Assembly (NCBI RefSeq): GCF_000829395.1
Contig: NZ_AP014680.1
Span: forward strand, 1,922,001-1,986,000
Direction of reading: 5' to 3'
DNA: 64,000 nt
From: Paucilactobacillus hokkaidonensis JCM 18461
Lineage (GTDB): Bacteria > Bacillota > Bacilli > Lactobacillales > Lactobacillaceae
Shown: positions 55,626 to 64,000 of the stretch, in pieces
Layout of the letters: each line of letters opens with the position of its first letter
Numbering within the stretch: the first letter of the stretch is position 1
The notes under the pieces: generated by a model
Told to the model about the DNA's origin: nothing
Seen by the model: only the letters and a program-made list of their open reading frames with translations
Databases searched by the model: none
Made by a program: the position numbers and the translations under genes

Positions 55626-58001
55626 TTACTTAAGACCCTTCCATTGCCAATTCATAACTTCAGGAAGATCTGTTCCTTCAGTACGGATAAAGTGATTATG
55701 TTTAGCAATCATATCATCCATTCGTTGTGCAAAGTAAGCACTCTTTTCAGCATAAGCAGGAACTGAAAGGATAGCATCCTTAGCAAGATCAAAGCGATCT
55801 AATTGGTTCAAGACACGCATATCAAATGGTGTTGTAATATCACCATTTTCACGATAGCCATGAATATTGATGTTGTGGTTATGACGATCAAAGAAGATAC
55901 TTTCAATCATATCTTCAAAGCCATGGAATGCGAAGATAATTGGTGCATCAGTCGTAAAGTAACGATCAAATTCATCATCAGTCAATCCACGAGGATCTTT
56001 CTTTTGTGTCCGAAGCTTCAAAATATCAACCACGTTAATAAAGCGAATCTTCAATTCTGGAAATTCATCATGCAAAATATCAATAGCTGCTAATGATTCA
56101 AGCGTTGGCTCTGTACCGGCTGCAGCAAAGACAATATCTGGTTTTAAACCTTGATCAGTAGAAGCCCAATCAACATAGCCAAGACCATTATTAACTAATT
56201 GTGTGGCTTCATCAATTGAGAACCATTGTTGCCGTGGATGCTTTGAAGTTGTAATGATATTAATAACTTCACGCTCAGTAAATGCCTTGTTACCTACAGC
56301 CAACAATGTATTAGCATCAGCTGGCAAGTATTCACGAACCAAATCAGCTTTCTTTTCAGCCATATGTGTCAACATACCAGGATCTTGATGAGTATAACCG
56401 TTATGATCCTGCTGAAAGACAGTTGAAGTATTAATAAAGTTCAATGATGGGTAATCGTGACGCCAATTTTGTTCCTTGGCCTTACGTAACCACTTCATAT
56501 GTTGAGTCAACATTGAATCAACTACACGTCCAAATGATTCGTATGTGGCAAATAAGCCATGACGACCAGTTAGAACATATCCTTCAAGCCAACCTTCAGC
56601 TTGATGTTCTGATAATTGTGAATCAATCAAACGACCGGCATGAGCAACATATTGATCATTAGGTTCTTTGATTTCTTCCATCCATTGGCGATTGGTAACA
56701 TCAAAAATACCGTAGAGACGGTTTGACATTGACTCATCAGGTCCGAAGGCACGGAATGTAGTAGGATTTTTCTTGATAACGGCGCCTAGCCACTGTGACC
56801 AAACAGCCATATCTTCTTTAACTTCTTTACCAGGAACCTTATTATCAACCGCAAATTCGCGGTAATCTGGCAACTTCAAAGGTTCTGGGTTAATCCCACC
56901 ATTTGTGATTGGGTTAACGGCCATCCGACTGTTGCCTGCTGGAATGATTGCTTTAATTTCATCTTTAACTGTTCCGTCTTCATTAAATAATTCTTCTGGT
57001 TTATATGATTTCAACCAGTTGATCAATAATTCTTTATGTTCCATGTGATTTTGATCTACTGGAATTGGAATTTGGTGCGCACGGAATGAATTTTCAATTG
57101 GTTCACCATCCAAGTTTTCCTTAGGACCAGTCCAGCCCTTAGGTGCACGAAGAACGATCATTGGCCATACTGGTAGTGAATCGTCATTGTTATCACGCGC
57201 ATTCTTTTGGATAGCTTTTATTTTTTCAACAGCTTCATCAACTGTCTTAGCCATTTCTTCATGTGCTTGTGAAACTGGTTTGTCATACACATTAACGAAC
57301 AATGGATCCCAACCCATACCTTCAAAGTATTTAGTCAAATCAGCGTCGCTCATACGAGAAACGATGGTTGGGTTTGAAATCTTAAATCCATTAACTTGTA
57401 AAATTGGTAAAACTGCACCGTCATTAATAGGATTGATGAACTTGTCTGAGAACCATGATGCTGCTAATGGACCAGTTTCAGCTTCACCATCACCAATTTC
57501 AACAGCAGCAATGACGTCTGGGTTATCCAAGATGGCACCAACACCGTGAGATAGTGAATAACCAAGTTCTCCACCTTCATGAATTGAACCTGGTGTTTCA
57601 GGGGCAGCGTGGGAAGCCACACCACCTGGGAATGAAAATTGTTTGAATAAATGCTTCATCCCTTCAAGATCTTGAGATACATCGGGATAAATGTCGCTAT
57701 AACTTCCATCAAGATATGAGTTAGAAACCATAACTTGGCCACCATGACCTGAACCTTCGATATAAAACATGTTCAAATCATACTTCTTAATCGCACGGTT
57801 TAGATGTGCGTAAATGAAGTTTTGCGGAACAATCGTGCCCCAGTGCCCAATTGGCTTAACTTTAACATCGGAAGCCTTTAAGTCGCTTTGAAGTAATGGA
57901 TTGTCCTTTAAGAACAATTGTCCAACTGAGAGGTAATTGGCTGCGCGCCAGTATGCATCAACACTTTCCAAATATTCTTTGGAATCGTAATCTACTGCCA
58001 T
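55626..58001 (-). CDS. xfp: phosphoketolase (xylulose-5-phosphate/fructose-6-phosphate)
   Basis: TPP enzyme that cleaves xylulose 5-phosphate to acetyl phosphate and glyceraldehyde 3-phosphate, the key step of pentose or heterolactic fermentation. 791 residues, full length. N-terminal [38 protein letters not shown] motif GDGEAETGP, and C-terminal [26 protein letters not shown] precedes the ATG. Monocistronic. Whether fructose 6-phosphate is also used cannot be read from the sequence. Confidence 0.96.
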   Translation of the reverse strand: MAVDYDSKEYLESVDAYWRAANYLSVGQLFLKDNPLLQSDLKASDVKVKPIGHWGTIVPQNFIYAHLNRAIKKYDLNMFYIEGSGHGGQVMVSNSYLDGSYSDIYPDVSQDLEGMKHLFKQFSFPGGVASHAAPETPGSIHEGGELGYSLSHGVGAILDNPDVIAAVEIGDGEAETGPLAASWFSDKFINPINDGAVLPILQVNGFKISNPTIVSRMSDADLTKYFEGMGWDPLFVNVYDKPVSQAHEEMAKTVDEAVEKIKAIQKNARDNNDDSLPVWPMIVLRAPKGWTGPKENLDGEPIENSFRAHQIPIPVDQNHMEHKELLINWLKSYKPEELFNEDGTVKDEIKAIIPAGNSRMAVNPITNGGINPEPLKLPDYREFAVDNKVPGKEVKEDMAVWSQWLGAVIKKNPTTFRAFGPDESMSNRLYGIFDVTNRQWMEEIKEPNDQYVAHAGRLIDSQLSEHQAEGWLEGYVLTGRHGLFATYESFGRVVDSMLTQHMKWLRKAKEQNWRHDYPSLNFINTSTVFQQDHNGYTHQDPGMLTHMAEKKADLVREYLPADANTLLAVGNKAFTEREVINIITTSKHPRQQWFSIDEATQLVNNGLGYVDWASTDQGLKPDIVFAAAGTEPTLESLAAIDILHDEFPELKIRFINVVDILKLRTQKKDPRGLTDDEFDRYFTTDAPIIFAFHGFEDMIESIFFDRHNHNINIHGYRENGDITTPFDMRVLNQLDRFDLAKDAILSVPAYAEKSAYFAQRMDDMIAKHNHFIRTEGTDLPEVMNWQWKGLK

Positions 58002-58163
58002 AAAATTAACACTCCTTCAATAAATTTAGTAACTACTTACCATTTGACTATGCAACAACGTAAATTCACCAAAATTCAATTTACAATTACTATGTTACGA
58101 TTCCCAGTTCAAAAGTCAAACTTTACGACTATTGATACGGTCCAATTTAAGTACAGTACTAAC

Positions 58164-58207
58164 AAAATAAAAACAACTGATTATGTTAAAAATTATAATT
58201 AGTTGTT
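58164..58207 (-). terminator. terminator of the glycerate operon
   Basis: AACAACTGATTAT (58172-58184) pairs with ATAATTAGTTGTT (58195-58207) with one G-U, followed on the minus strand by TTTTATTTTG. Confidence 0.75.
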
Positions 58208-58219
58208 TGATTGCTCATT

Positions 58220-59365
58220 CTATTTTTTTAAAGAAAAAATTAGCCGACCAATGTTTTCAGCTGAATTAGCTAAATTAGCTGGACCATTTTTAATCGCTTT
58301 TGGCAGGGTTGTAACTCCAGGCACAATTGGAAAAATAGCATCAATTGAATCTTTACTGTACAAAGACTCTACCCCACTTCCCACATTTCCAGCAACAACA
58401 ATTACTGGTGCATCAGGGGCAATCTTTTTTGTCGCCATTGCCACACCATAAGGAGTTTTACCAAATTTAGTTTGAAAGTCGATACCACCTTCACCGGTAA
58501 AAATAATGTCAGCATTCTTGGCTTTCTCCGATAATCGAGAGTATTTAATCACAATATCTATTCCTTTTTGCATTTTGGCGGGTGTAAATGCAAGCAATCC
58601 CGCTCCTAAACCACCAGCAGCTCCAGCTCCCGGATAATTCGCCAAATCTTTACCCAAAAATTCTTTTATTATTTTTGCATAATGCGTCAGGTTCTGATCA
58701 AGAATTTTAACCATGCCATCTGTCGCCCCTTTTTGTGGCCCAAAAACAGCTGATGCACCTTCTGCTCCTACTAAGGGGTTAGTAACATCAGAGGCAATAA
58801 TAAAATTAGTCTCTTTTATACGAGAATCAATTTGTTCGTCATTAATATAGCGCAGTTTTCCTAGCTCACCGCCACCATATGCTAAATCATTATTGGCTTC
58901 ATCCAATAATTTTACACCTAAAGCTTGCGCCATTCCTGCACCACCATCATTAGTTGCACTACCGCCAATTCCTAAAATAATTGTTTTAGCCCCGTAGTCC
59001 AACGCTTTGATGATCAGTTCTCCAGTTCCAAATGTAGTGGTAACTAAGGGATTGTGTGTATGACTATTAACATATTGAATGCCACTTGCCTGTGCCATTT
59101 CAATCACAGCAGTAGTCTGATCTCCCAAAATACCAAAATTAGCTTTAACTTGAGTAGCCAATGGACCAGTAACAGATGCAGATACTAATTTACCATTGGT
59201 TGCATCTACTAGCGATTGTACTGTTCCTTCGCCACCATCTGCCATCGGAACCTTAACGTACTCTGCATTTGGGTATATTCGTTCAAGTCCAGTCTGAATA
59301 GCTGTAGCCGCCTCTTTAGCCGTCATACCACCTTTAAAAGAATCTGGTGCAATTACAAATTTCAT
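58220..59365 (-). CDS. glxK: glycerate kinase
   Basis: 381-residue GlxK/GarK-family kinase that phosphorylates D-glycerate with ATP. IAPDSFKGGMTAKEAA at the N-terminus, VPMADGGEGT, LGIGGSATNDGGAGMAQALG, and FTGEGGIDFQT near the C-terminus. GGGAGG precedes the ATG. It follows the GntP-type permease gene by 31 bp in one operon. Confidence 0.93.
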   Translation of the reverse strand: MKFVIAPDSFKGGMTAKEAATAIQTGLERIYPNAEYVKVPMADGGEGTVQSLVDATNGKLVSASVTGPLATQVKANFGILGDQTTAVIEMAQASGIQYVNSHTHNPLVTTTFGTGELIIKALDYGAKTIILGIGGSATNDGGAGMAQALGVKLLDEANNDLAYGGGELGKLRYINDEQIDSRIKETNFIIASDVTNPLVGAEGASAVFGPQKGATDGMVKILDQNLTHYAKIIKEFLGKDLANYPGAGAAGGLGAGLLAFTPAKMQKGIDIVIKYSRLSEKAKNADIIFTGEGGIDFQTKFGKTPYGVAMATKKIAPDAPVIVVAGNVGSGVESLYSKDSIDAIFPIVPGVTTLPKAIKNGPANLANSAENIGRLIFSLKK

Positions 59366-59396
59366 CTTTTCTACCTCCCTTATTTAGCTGTAATTA

Positions 59397-60707
59397 TTAT
59401 AAGTGTAAGAATCCATACATAATCGTTGCAACAAACGCACACGTCAAACCAATTATTGATTCATATAAAATACCCTTAGAACGTTCAGTAATATCCATAT
59501 GCATAGCATTAGCTGTAACATGGAAATAATTACCGTGTGGAAGGTGGTCAATAACAATCGCACCTGTATGCACCATTGCTGCAGCAGCTAATGGCGCAAC
59601 TCCGAAGCCTAAGATAGCTTTACCAAATGATCCAGTCGCTAAAATAACCCCTGTAGATGTTGAAGCTGCGGCTGCGGCCATTAAGATACCAGCTATTGGG
59701 GCTAATATCGTCCCCGACAAATGGGATGCTTTGATTAAATTGATAACTTGTTGTGGCAAGCTAGAATTGGTAATTAGTCCACCAATTGCTCCTGCACCAA
59801 TCAAAATTAGGACAACATCTGTCATCCGTCCCATTCCAGATTGTGCATACTCTCTTATTTTCTTGCCCTGTCCCATTGCTATTGCGCCAATAATAGCCGC
59901 AATAGGTAACACATATAGAGCATCCAGATTAAACTTAGTTAGAAAATCAATGTGAAAAATTGAACCAATTGGATTTAATAATAACAAAATAATTGCAACG
60001 ACTGGTGTTACCAATGAGCTTTTTAAGCTAGGTAAATCAGTCCGTTCAGGTGTATCCGCAGTTAAGTTGGCAATATCTTCATCCAATACTTTAGAACCTT
60101 TATTTCTTAATAATGAAGCCAAAACTACTGTCATGGCTAATCCAAACAAAGCTGGAATAAAGTCAGCTATCATAACTTGACTTAGTTCAACACCAAATCC
60201 CTTGGCTGCAGCAATTGTATTTGGATTTGGTGAGATAATATTTCCTGCTTTACCACCACCAGATAAAGCTACTAATAAAGCCAGCTTAGAAATATGCATT
60301 CTTTTACCAGCTTCAAGCGCTATTGGAGCAACTATCAAAACTGCTACAGGAATAAAAACACCCACAGCTGTTATGACCATTGTTGCTAGAGCTAACGCAA
60401 AGATAGCCAAACGATCACCAAGCTTCATTACAATCGTACGCGCTAAAGTATCTGCTGATCCAGATTCCATCATCACACCTGCTAACATTCCAGCTGCTAA
60501 GACTCGTAAAATTGTTCCTACAACACTTTGTGAACCAACAACCAGAATATTAATTGTTTGAACAAGATTTGCACCACCTAAAATTGAACCAACAATTGCT
60601 CCCAGTAATAGCGAATAAACCGGATTTAGCTTCCATAATATTAAAATAATTGCTAATGCCAATCCAATTAACGCCGCCCACCAAGAAACAGTCACCCCTA
60701 CATCCAT
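59397..60707 (-). CDS. GntP-family permease, probably for glycerate
   Basis: 436-residue membrane protein with about twelve helices, of the gluconate:H+ symporter family. Conserved SGGGKAGNIISPNPNTIAAAKGFG and GAGAIGGLI are visible. The family carries gluconate, fructuronate or glycerate; the glycerate kinase gene behind it points to glycerate, by inference. ATG 60707 follows AGGAGG with a 9-nt spacer; an ATG at 60725 overlaps it. Confidence 0.85.
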   Translation of the reverse strand: MDVGVTVSWWAALIGLALAIILILWKLNPVYSLLLGAIVGSILGGANLVQTINILVVGSQSVVGTILRVLAAGMLAGVMMESGSADTLARTIVMKLGDRLAIFALALATMVITAVGVFIPVAVLIVAPIALEAGKRMHISKLALLVALSGGGKAGNIISPNPNTIAAAKGFGVELSQVMIADFIPALFGLAMTVVLASLLRNKGSKVLDEDIANLTADTPERTDLPSLKSSLVTPVVAIILLLLNPIGSIFHIDFLTKFNLDALYVLPIAAIIGAIAMGQGKKIREYAQSGMGRMTDVVLILIGAGAIGGLITNSSLPQQVINLIKASHLSGTILAPIAGILMAAAAASTSTGVILATGSFGKAILGFGVAPLAAAAMVHTGAIVIDHLPHGNYFHVTANAMHMDITERSKGILYESIIGLTCAFVATIMYGFLHL

Positions 60708-60799
60708 AAAAAAATTCCTCCTCATCTCAAATAGATAAATATTTCACAATCAATACTAACTTAGATACTAAACGTTGGCAAATAACATTTTAGTGTAAA

Positions 60800-60831
60800 C
60801 AAAAAAACAGGTTGCAATAGCATGCCTGTTT
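60800..60831 (-). terminator. terminator of the GntR regulator gene
   Basis: AAACAGG (60825-60831 complement) pairs with CCTGTTT (60805-60811 complement) over a 13-nt loop, followed by T on the minus strand. It lies upstream of the permease promoter. Confidence 0.65.
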
Positions 60832-60881
60832 AAAACTATAATTTATTATGTTCAACTACTTCAAAACTAAATAATTGGTAT

Positions 60882-61610
60882 TTATTCCTCACTCAAACTA
60901 ACAAACGTATTGTACTTCAGATACTTATAATGTAATCTCATATTTGAAACTTCAAATGGAGTTCCATCATCCAAGAAAAAGATACCTTCCATGATACCTA
61001 CTGGTTCCTTTTCCGTTAATCCGAGCAATTTTTGATCCTCTTTATTGGATGGTTCTGCTAGAATTGACAAGAAAGACTTAGTAACTGATTTACCTTCAAT
61101 ATCTTCCAAATAATTAAAAATAGAGCCTTCAACAACATCACGAGTTAATGCTGGAACTATTTTTATTGGAATATATCCCGTTTCAATAATAATTGGTTTG
61201 TCATCAAATAAACGCAACCGCTTGATTTGATAAACAAAATCGTTATCATTTAAAAAGAGGTCTTGTTGCATTTCTTTACTAGCAGGAACTACCTGATAAT
61301 CAAGCAATTTTACAGTAGGCGTTTTACCATCTAGATGAAAGCTATCGGTAACTCCAAGATTAGTTCCTTCATAGTTAAATAAGGACTGGTTTTTCAAATA
61401 CAGTGGGTTGATAAATGTACCAGAACCACGCTTCTTGAAAATAATTCCTTGCTGCGCCAGCACATTCAACGCTCGTTTGATTGAGCTACGGCTTACACCA
61501 TAAGACTCACTTAAACTACGTTCATCTGGCAATCTTTTATTATTAAATTCATTTTTAAAGATTCGTGCTTTGAGATCATGCATGACCTTGCGATATACTA
61601 AGTCTGCCAT
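60882..61610 (-). CDS. GntR/HutC-family transcriptional regulator
   Basis: 242 residues: winged helix (SLSESYGVSRSSIKRALNVL and QQGIIFKKRGSGTFI) in the first 70 residues, then a UTRA ligand domain (YQIKRLRLFDDKPIIIETGYIP). It probably senses a glycerate-related metabolite and controls the adjoining permease-kinase operon; that is inferred from position. The ATG at 61610 follows GGAG by 9 nt. Confidence 0.85.
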   Translation of the reverse strand: MADLVYRKVMHDLKARIFKNEFNNKRLPDERSLSESYGVSRSSIKRALNVLAQQGIIFKKRGSGTFINPLYLKNQSLFNYEGTNLGVTDSFHLDGKTPTVKLLDYQVVPASKEMQQDLFLNDNDFVYQIKRLRLFDDKPIIIETGYIPIKIVPALTRDVVEGSIFNYLEDIEGKSVTKSFLSILAEPSNKEDQKLLGLTEKEPVGIMEGIFFLDDGTPFEVSNMRLHYKYLKYNTFVSLSEE

Positions 61611-61657
61611 CACATTAAACTCCTATATTTAGACGATTAGTTACTTATCCTGTCATG

Positions 61658-61691
61658 AGTATAACAGATTTTAATAATTGGTTGTATACTT
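61658..61691 (-). promoter_or_regulatory. gntR-type gene promoter with flanking inverted repeat
   Basis: AGTATAACA (61658-61666) and TGTATACT (61684-61691) form an imperfect inverted repeat. The first half is also the minus-strand -10 TATACT of the regulator gene. A possible autoregulatory operator; no clear -35. Confidence 0.4.
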
Positions 61692-61724
61692 TTAAAAAAT
61701 TGGTCCGAACCAAGCCACAAAAAA

Positions 61725-61846
61725 GAGTGCGAAACGACCGGGTTGGCTCCGTGGGATAAGACGGAATAATTGATGGCTCGATCTATGAGTCATTGATTAT
61801 TCTGGCTTATCCGTTAGGAGTCAGGTCTGTGTAGCACGTTTCAGCA
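61725..61846. repeat. hairpin repeat element 9 (first of tandem pair)
   Basis: AGAGTGCGAAACGACCGGG at the left and, on the other strand, AACGTGCTACACAGACCTG at the right. The core pairs 61755-61780 with 61788-61813 with a few mismatches. It lies between two genes that diverge, so it is not a terminator for either. Confidence 0.7.
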
Positions 61847-61847
61847 A

Positions 61848-61972
61848 AAGTGCGGAACAGACCGATTAGCTTCCGTGGTGTAAACCTGAATTATTGATGA
61901 CTTAGGGCTTTAAGTCATTGATAATTCAGGCTTACACGATAGGAAGTTGGTCTGTGTAGCATGTTTCCACAA
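61848..61972. repeat. hairpin repeat element 10 (second of tandem pair)
   Basis: Begins AAAGTGCGGAACAGACCG, 2 bp after element 9. The core pairs 61880-61905 with 61912-61937. Core sequence ATTATTGATGAC resembles that of element 9, the only pair of elements with related cores, so the two probably arose by duplication. Confidence 0.7.
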
Positions 61973-62001
61973 CATAAAAACAACCCGAAAGGAAACCCAA
62001 A

Positions 62002-62499
62002 ATGTCCAAAAAGAAAAAAGTAAAAAAAACTCTAGTAGAACAAATCCTAGATAAAAATAAAATCTCCTACGAACAAGCTACATTTCCAACCCATCAAGAA
62101 GGTGATGTAGCACAACTAAGTGTTGATCATAGTAATATTGATGAACATCTAATCTATAAAACATTGGTACTAGAAGGTAACACTACCGGACCAGTAGTTG
62201 GGGTTTTACCAGTTGACTACCATTTGGATGAAAAAAAATTAGCAAAAGCTTCCGGTAACAAAAAAGTCAACATGGTACCTTTAAAAGACTTATTAAAGAC
62301 CACCGGCTATGAACATGGTGCTAATACCCCCATTGGCATTTATGAAAAGTTTAAATATCCGATATATATCGATCAATCAGCCCAGGAACCAGCGACAATT
62401 TACGTTTCTTCTGGTAAAATCGGACGATCAGTTAAAATTAATGCTGTTGATCTGACAAATTTGGTTCATGCCGAATTTGTTGATTTGCAGCAAAATTAA
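62002..62499 (+). CDS. ybaK: YbaK/EbsC-family aminoacyl-tRNA deacylase
   Basis: 165-residue single-domain trans-editing enzyme, related to the Cys-tRNA(Pro) deacylase YbaK. KTLVLEGN carries the catalytic lysine, PVDYHLDEKKLAKASGNKKVNMV and TGYEHGANTPIGIY are family motifs. GAAAGGAAACCC precedes the ATG. It is followed by a membrane-protein gene 19 bp on. Confidence 0.88.
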   Translation: MSKKKKVKKTLVEQILDKNKISYEQATFPTHQEGDVAQLSVDHSNIDEHLIYKTLVLEGNTTGPVVGVLPVDYHLDEKKLAKASGNKKVNMVPLKDLLKTTGYEHGANTPIGIYEKFKYPIYIDQSAQEPATIYVSSGKIGRSVKINAVDLTNLVHAEFVDLQQN

Positions 62500-62518
62500 A
62501 CCTCATGGGAGACTTTAA

Positions 62519-63277
62519 ATGCTTCAAACGATTGCAACCACCTTATGGCAAACAATTCTATATTTGATTATTATTCCAGGTATCTTAGGTACTGGGCTGG
62601 TATTAATTAATCGCAACAGCAAGGGTCAAGTCGTTAATTATTTCGGCTTTCGGGCTCAAATTTTTGGTGGCTGGCTAGGAATTATAATTCACGAAACAAG
62701 TCATTTACTAATGGCAATTATTTTTGGCCATCACATCACTAGTTTTAGGCTTCTTCGCAGTCCTAGACGTAACGATCCAACCGATAATTCATTAGGCTAC
62801 GTCAACCACACTTGGAATCAACATAATTTCTATCAACAAACCGGCAATGTCCTGATTGGTATCTCCCCAATTATTGGTAACACAATTGCGATTTACTTTA
62901 TTACTAAATGGTTGCTGCCTGCCACACTAACATCTTGGCAAGACCTGTTAACTAACCATGAGTTTATTTCGCCAATGCTAATCAGTCCGACTTATGGATT
63001 TTTAGGCTTTTTACTTTGGGTTCTATTGGTTATTAATATCTGTCTAGGTGGCTTTGATCTCAGCTCCGCAGATTTGAAAAACTCTGCGTTAGGACTAATC
63101 AGTCTAGCCGTTTTCATCATCATAATTGCTGTACTTGTCAGTTTGGCTAGTTGGAACAGTTCAATGGTTAGTGGTTTACAATCTGTGATGATCCCGTTTA
63201 TTACCGCCATGTTATTTGCTCTATTAATTGCCATAATTACCAATTTAGTACTACGCCTTATCGGACACTTTCTGTAG
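62519..63277 (+). CDS. membrane protein with HExxH metallopeptidase motif
   Basis: 252 residues with about six hydrophobic helices. WLGIIIHETSHLLMAIIFGHH (first part, ~57-70) contains HETSH inside a hydrophobic segment, as in membrane-embedded zinc peptidases of the M50 type, and GISPIIGNT follows at ~115. A clear NxxPxxxxD third-ligand motif is not seen, so peptidase activity is uncertain. TGGGAG precedes the ATG. Likely operon with ybaK. Its 3' end overlaps the HD gene by 20 bp. Confidence 0.7.
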   Translation: MLQTIATTLWQTILYLIIIPGILGTGLVLINRNSKGQVVNYFGFRAQIFGGWLGIIIHETSHLLMAIIFGHHITSFRLLRSPRRNDPTDNSLGYVNHTWNQHNFYQQTGNVLIGISPIIGNTIAIYFITKWLLPATLTSWQDLLTNHEFISPMLISPTYGFLGFLLWVLLVINICLGGFDLSSADLKNSALGLISLAVFIIIIAVLVSLASWNSSMVSGLQSVMIPFITAMLFALLIAIITNLVLRLIGHFL

Positions 63278-63929
63278 TCCCATTCCACTCGTTTTTAAAT
63301 TCAGTCAAAAAGTCCTGCATTACTTGTTGTCGTTTAGCGCCAATTTTTTTGGCCGCAGTTGTATTTAATTGGTCTGTCAATAACAATAATTTCTCATAAA
63401 AATGATTAATCGCAGTCCCCGGTTCATGACGATACTGTTCCTTTGTCATGTTCAACCGTGGCTTTTTTTGTGGATCATAAATTTTTTCACCAGCATGACC
63501 GCTATAATAAAAGGCTCTAGCAATACCAAGTGCCCCAATCGCATCCAAGCGGTCAGCATCCTGCACGATTTGGCCCTCTAGTGAAAGCCTATATTGCTTG
63601 CCATCTAGTGTTTTTGAAAATGACATATTAGTGATAATTACCATAATCGCTTCTATTTGAGTATCATTCATACCAATTTTACGTAACAATGCCACAACTT
63701 TATCCTGTTGTTCTTGTGGATTATGCGTTAATTTATCATCGATCACATCATGCAACCATCCAGCACTGAGTGCAATAAATTGATCAGCAGGTTCTTGCTT
63801 GCAAATTTGACTGATCATGTTGGTGACCCGCTGCAAATGATCCATTCCATGACCACTTTTATCTTGACCCTCTTGTTCAAACACAAATTGTTTAATTTGG
63901 GATAATTGTCGAGTTTGTTCAGCTTTCAT
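63258..63929 (-). CDS. HD-domain phosphohydrolase
   Basis: 223-residue metal-dependent phosphohydrolase of the HD superfamily, YpgQ/YedJ-like: GHGMDHLQRV (His), GWLHDVIDDKL (His-Asp) and QDADRLDAIGALGIARAF (Asp) make the metal site. YpgQ-type enzymes hydrolyse nucleotides to pyrophosphate; the substrate here is not known. AAGGAAG precedes the ATG. Last gene of the window; 63930-64000 holds only its upstream region. Confidence 0.88.
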   Translation of the reverse strand: MKAEQTRQLSQIKQFVFEQEGQDKSGHGMDHLQRVTNMISQICKQEPADQFIALSAGWLHDVIDDKLTHNPQEQQDKVVALLRKIGMNDTQIEAIMVIITNMSFSKTLDGKQYRLSLEGQIVQDADRLDAIGALGIARAFYYSGHAGEKIYDPQKKPRLNMTKEQYRHEPGTAINHFYEKLLLLTDQLNTTAAKKIGAKRQQVMQDFLTEFKNEWNGTTESVR

Positions 63930-64000
63930 TAGTAGTCTTCCTTTTTTAAGATACTTTTAGTTTACATCAAAAAAGACAATCCAATTAACATTTTGCTAAT

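Noticed and set aside
1164-61972. Insertion sequences or CRISPR as an explanation of the hairpin repeats
   Set aside because: No transposase, no constant terminal repeats with target duplications, and no regularly spaced direct repeats; the cores differ in sequence from copy to copy.

Overview
The window is a 64-kb piece of a low-GC Gram-positive chromosome, most likely from a lactobacillus (Lactobacillaceae). The evidence is AT-rich coding sequence with AGGAGG-type ribosome sites, T-box leaders, CcpA-type cre sites, a phosphoketolase, an LtaS-type lipoteichoic acid synthase, a choloylglycine-hydrolase-family enzyme and an ECF-type YkoEDC thiamine-precursor transporter. I cannot name the species. 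I saw no rRNA, tRNA, CRISPR array, phage gene or insertion sequence.

Layout. 1-7.5 kb: the end of an ABC-F ATPase gene, a VOC protein, then threonine synthesis (thrC divergent from hom-thrB) and a T-box-controlled thrS. 7.9-16.6 kb: amino-acid catabolism on the minus strand, with kbl-tdh (threonine to glycine), two coupled amino-acid permeases, threonine dehydratase and alanine dehydrogenase. The kbl and ald promoters carry cre sites. A HAD phosphatase follows. 16.7-18.2 kb: a PanE-like reductase behind a T-box leader. 18.2-25 kb: serC-serA-DUF1015, then a TrpX-type ABC transporter operon preceded by what looks like a leader-peptide attenuator. 25-45 kb: housekeeping and stress genes (oxidoreductases, thioredoxin, TerC, pseudouridine synthase, CorA, asd, LtaS, ferredoxin-NADP reductase, nucleoside hydrolase) and a TPP-riboswitch-controlled ykoEDC operon. 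45-56 kb: a stand-alone glutamate-cysteine ligase, a Na+/H+ antiporter gene broken by one in-frame TGA, two alpha/beta hydrolases, a methyltransferase-like gene, an unassigned ~205-nt structured RNA, lipoate ligase and a UspA protein. 56-64 kb: phosphoketolase, a glycerate uptake/kinase operon with its GntR regulator, a YbaK deacylase, a membrane HExxH protein and an HD protein.

Most unusual signals. (1) At least eleven ~115-130-bp intergenic hairpin elements share conserved outer arms (near AGAGTGTGAACA...CCGC at the gene-proximal end) but have unrelated, fully self-complementary cores. Most begin at or across the stop codon of the gene they follow. (2) A 15-residue leader ORF with one Trp codon is followed by mutually exclusive hairpins and terminators upstream of the TrpXYZ-like operon. 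(3) The threonyl-tRNA synthetase has lost most of its TGS domain and all five editing-site residues but keeps its catalytic zinc ligands. (4) A promoter-RNA-terminator unit encodes an unassigned ~205-nt RNA. (5) A T-box leader precedes a PanE-like gene.

Many genes have a first in-frame ATG/GTG/TTG that lies on or before the ribosome site. In those cases I give the downstream start with proper spacing.
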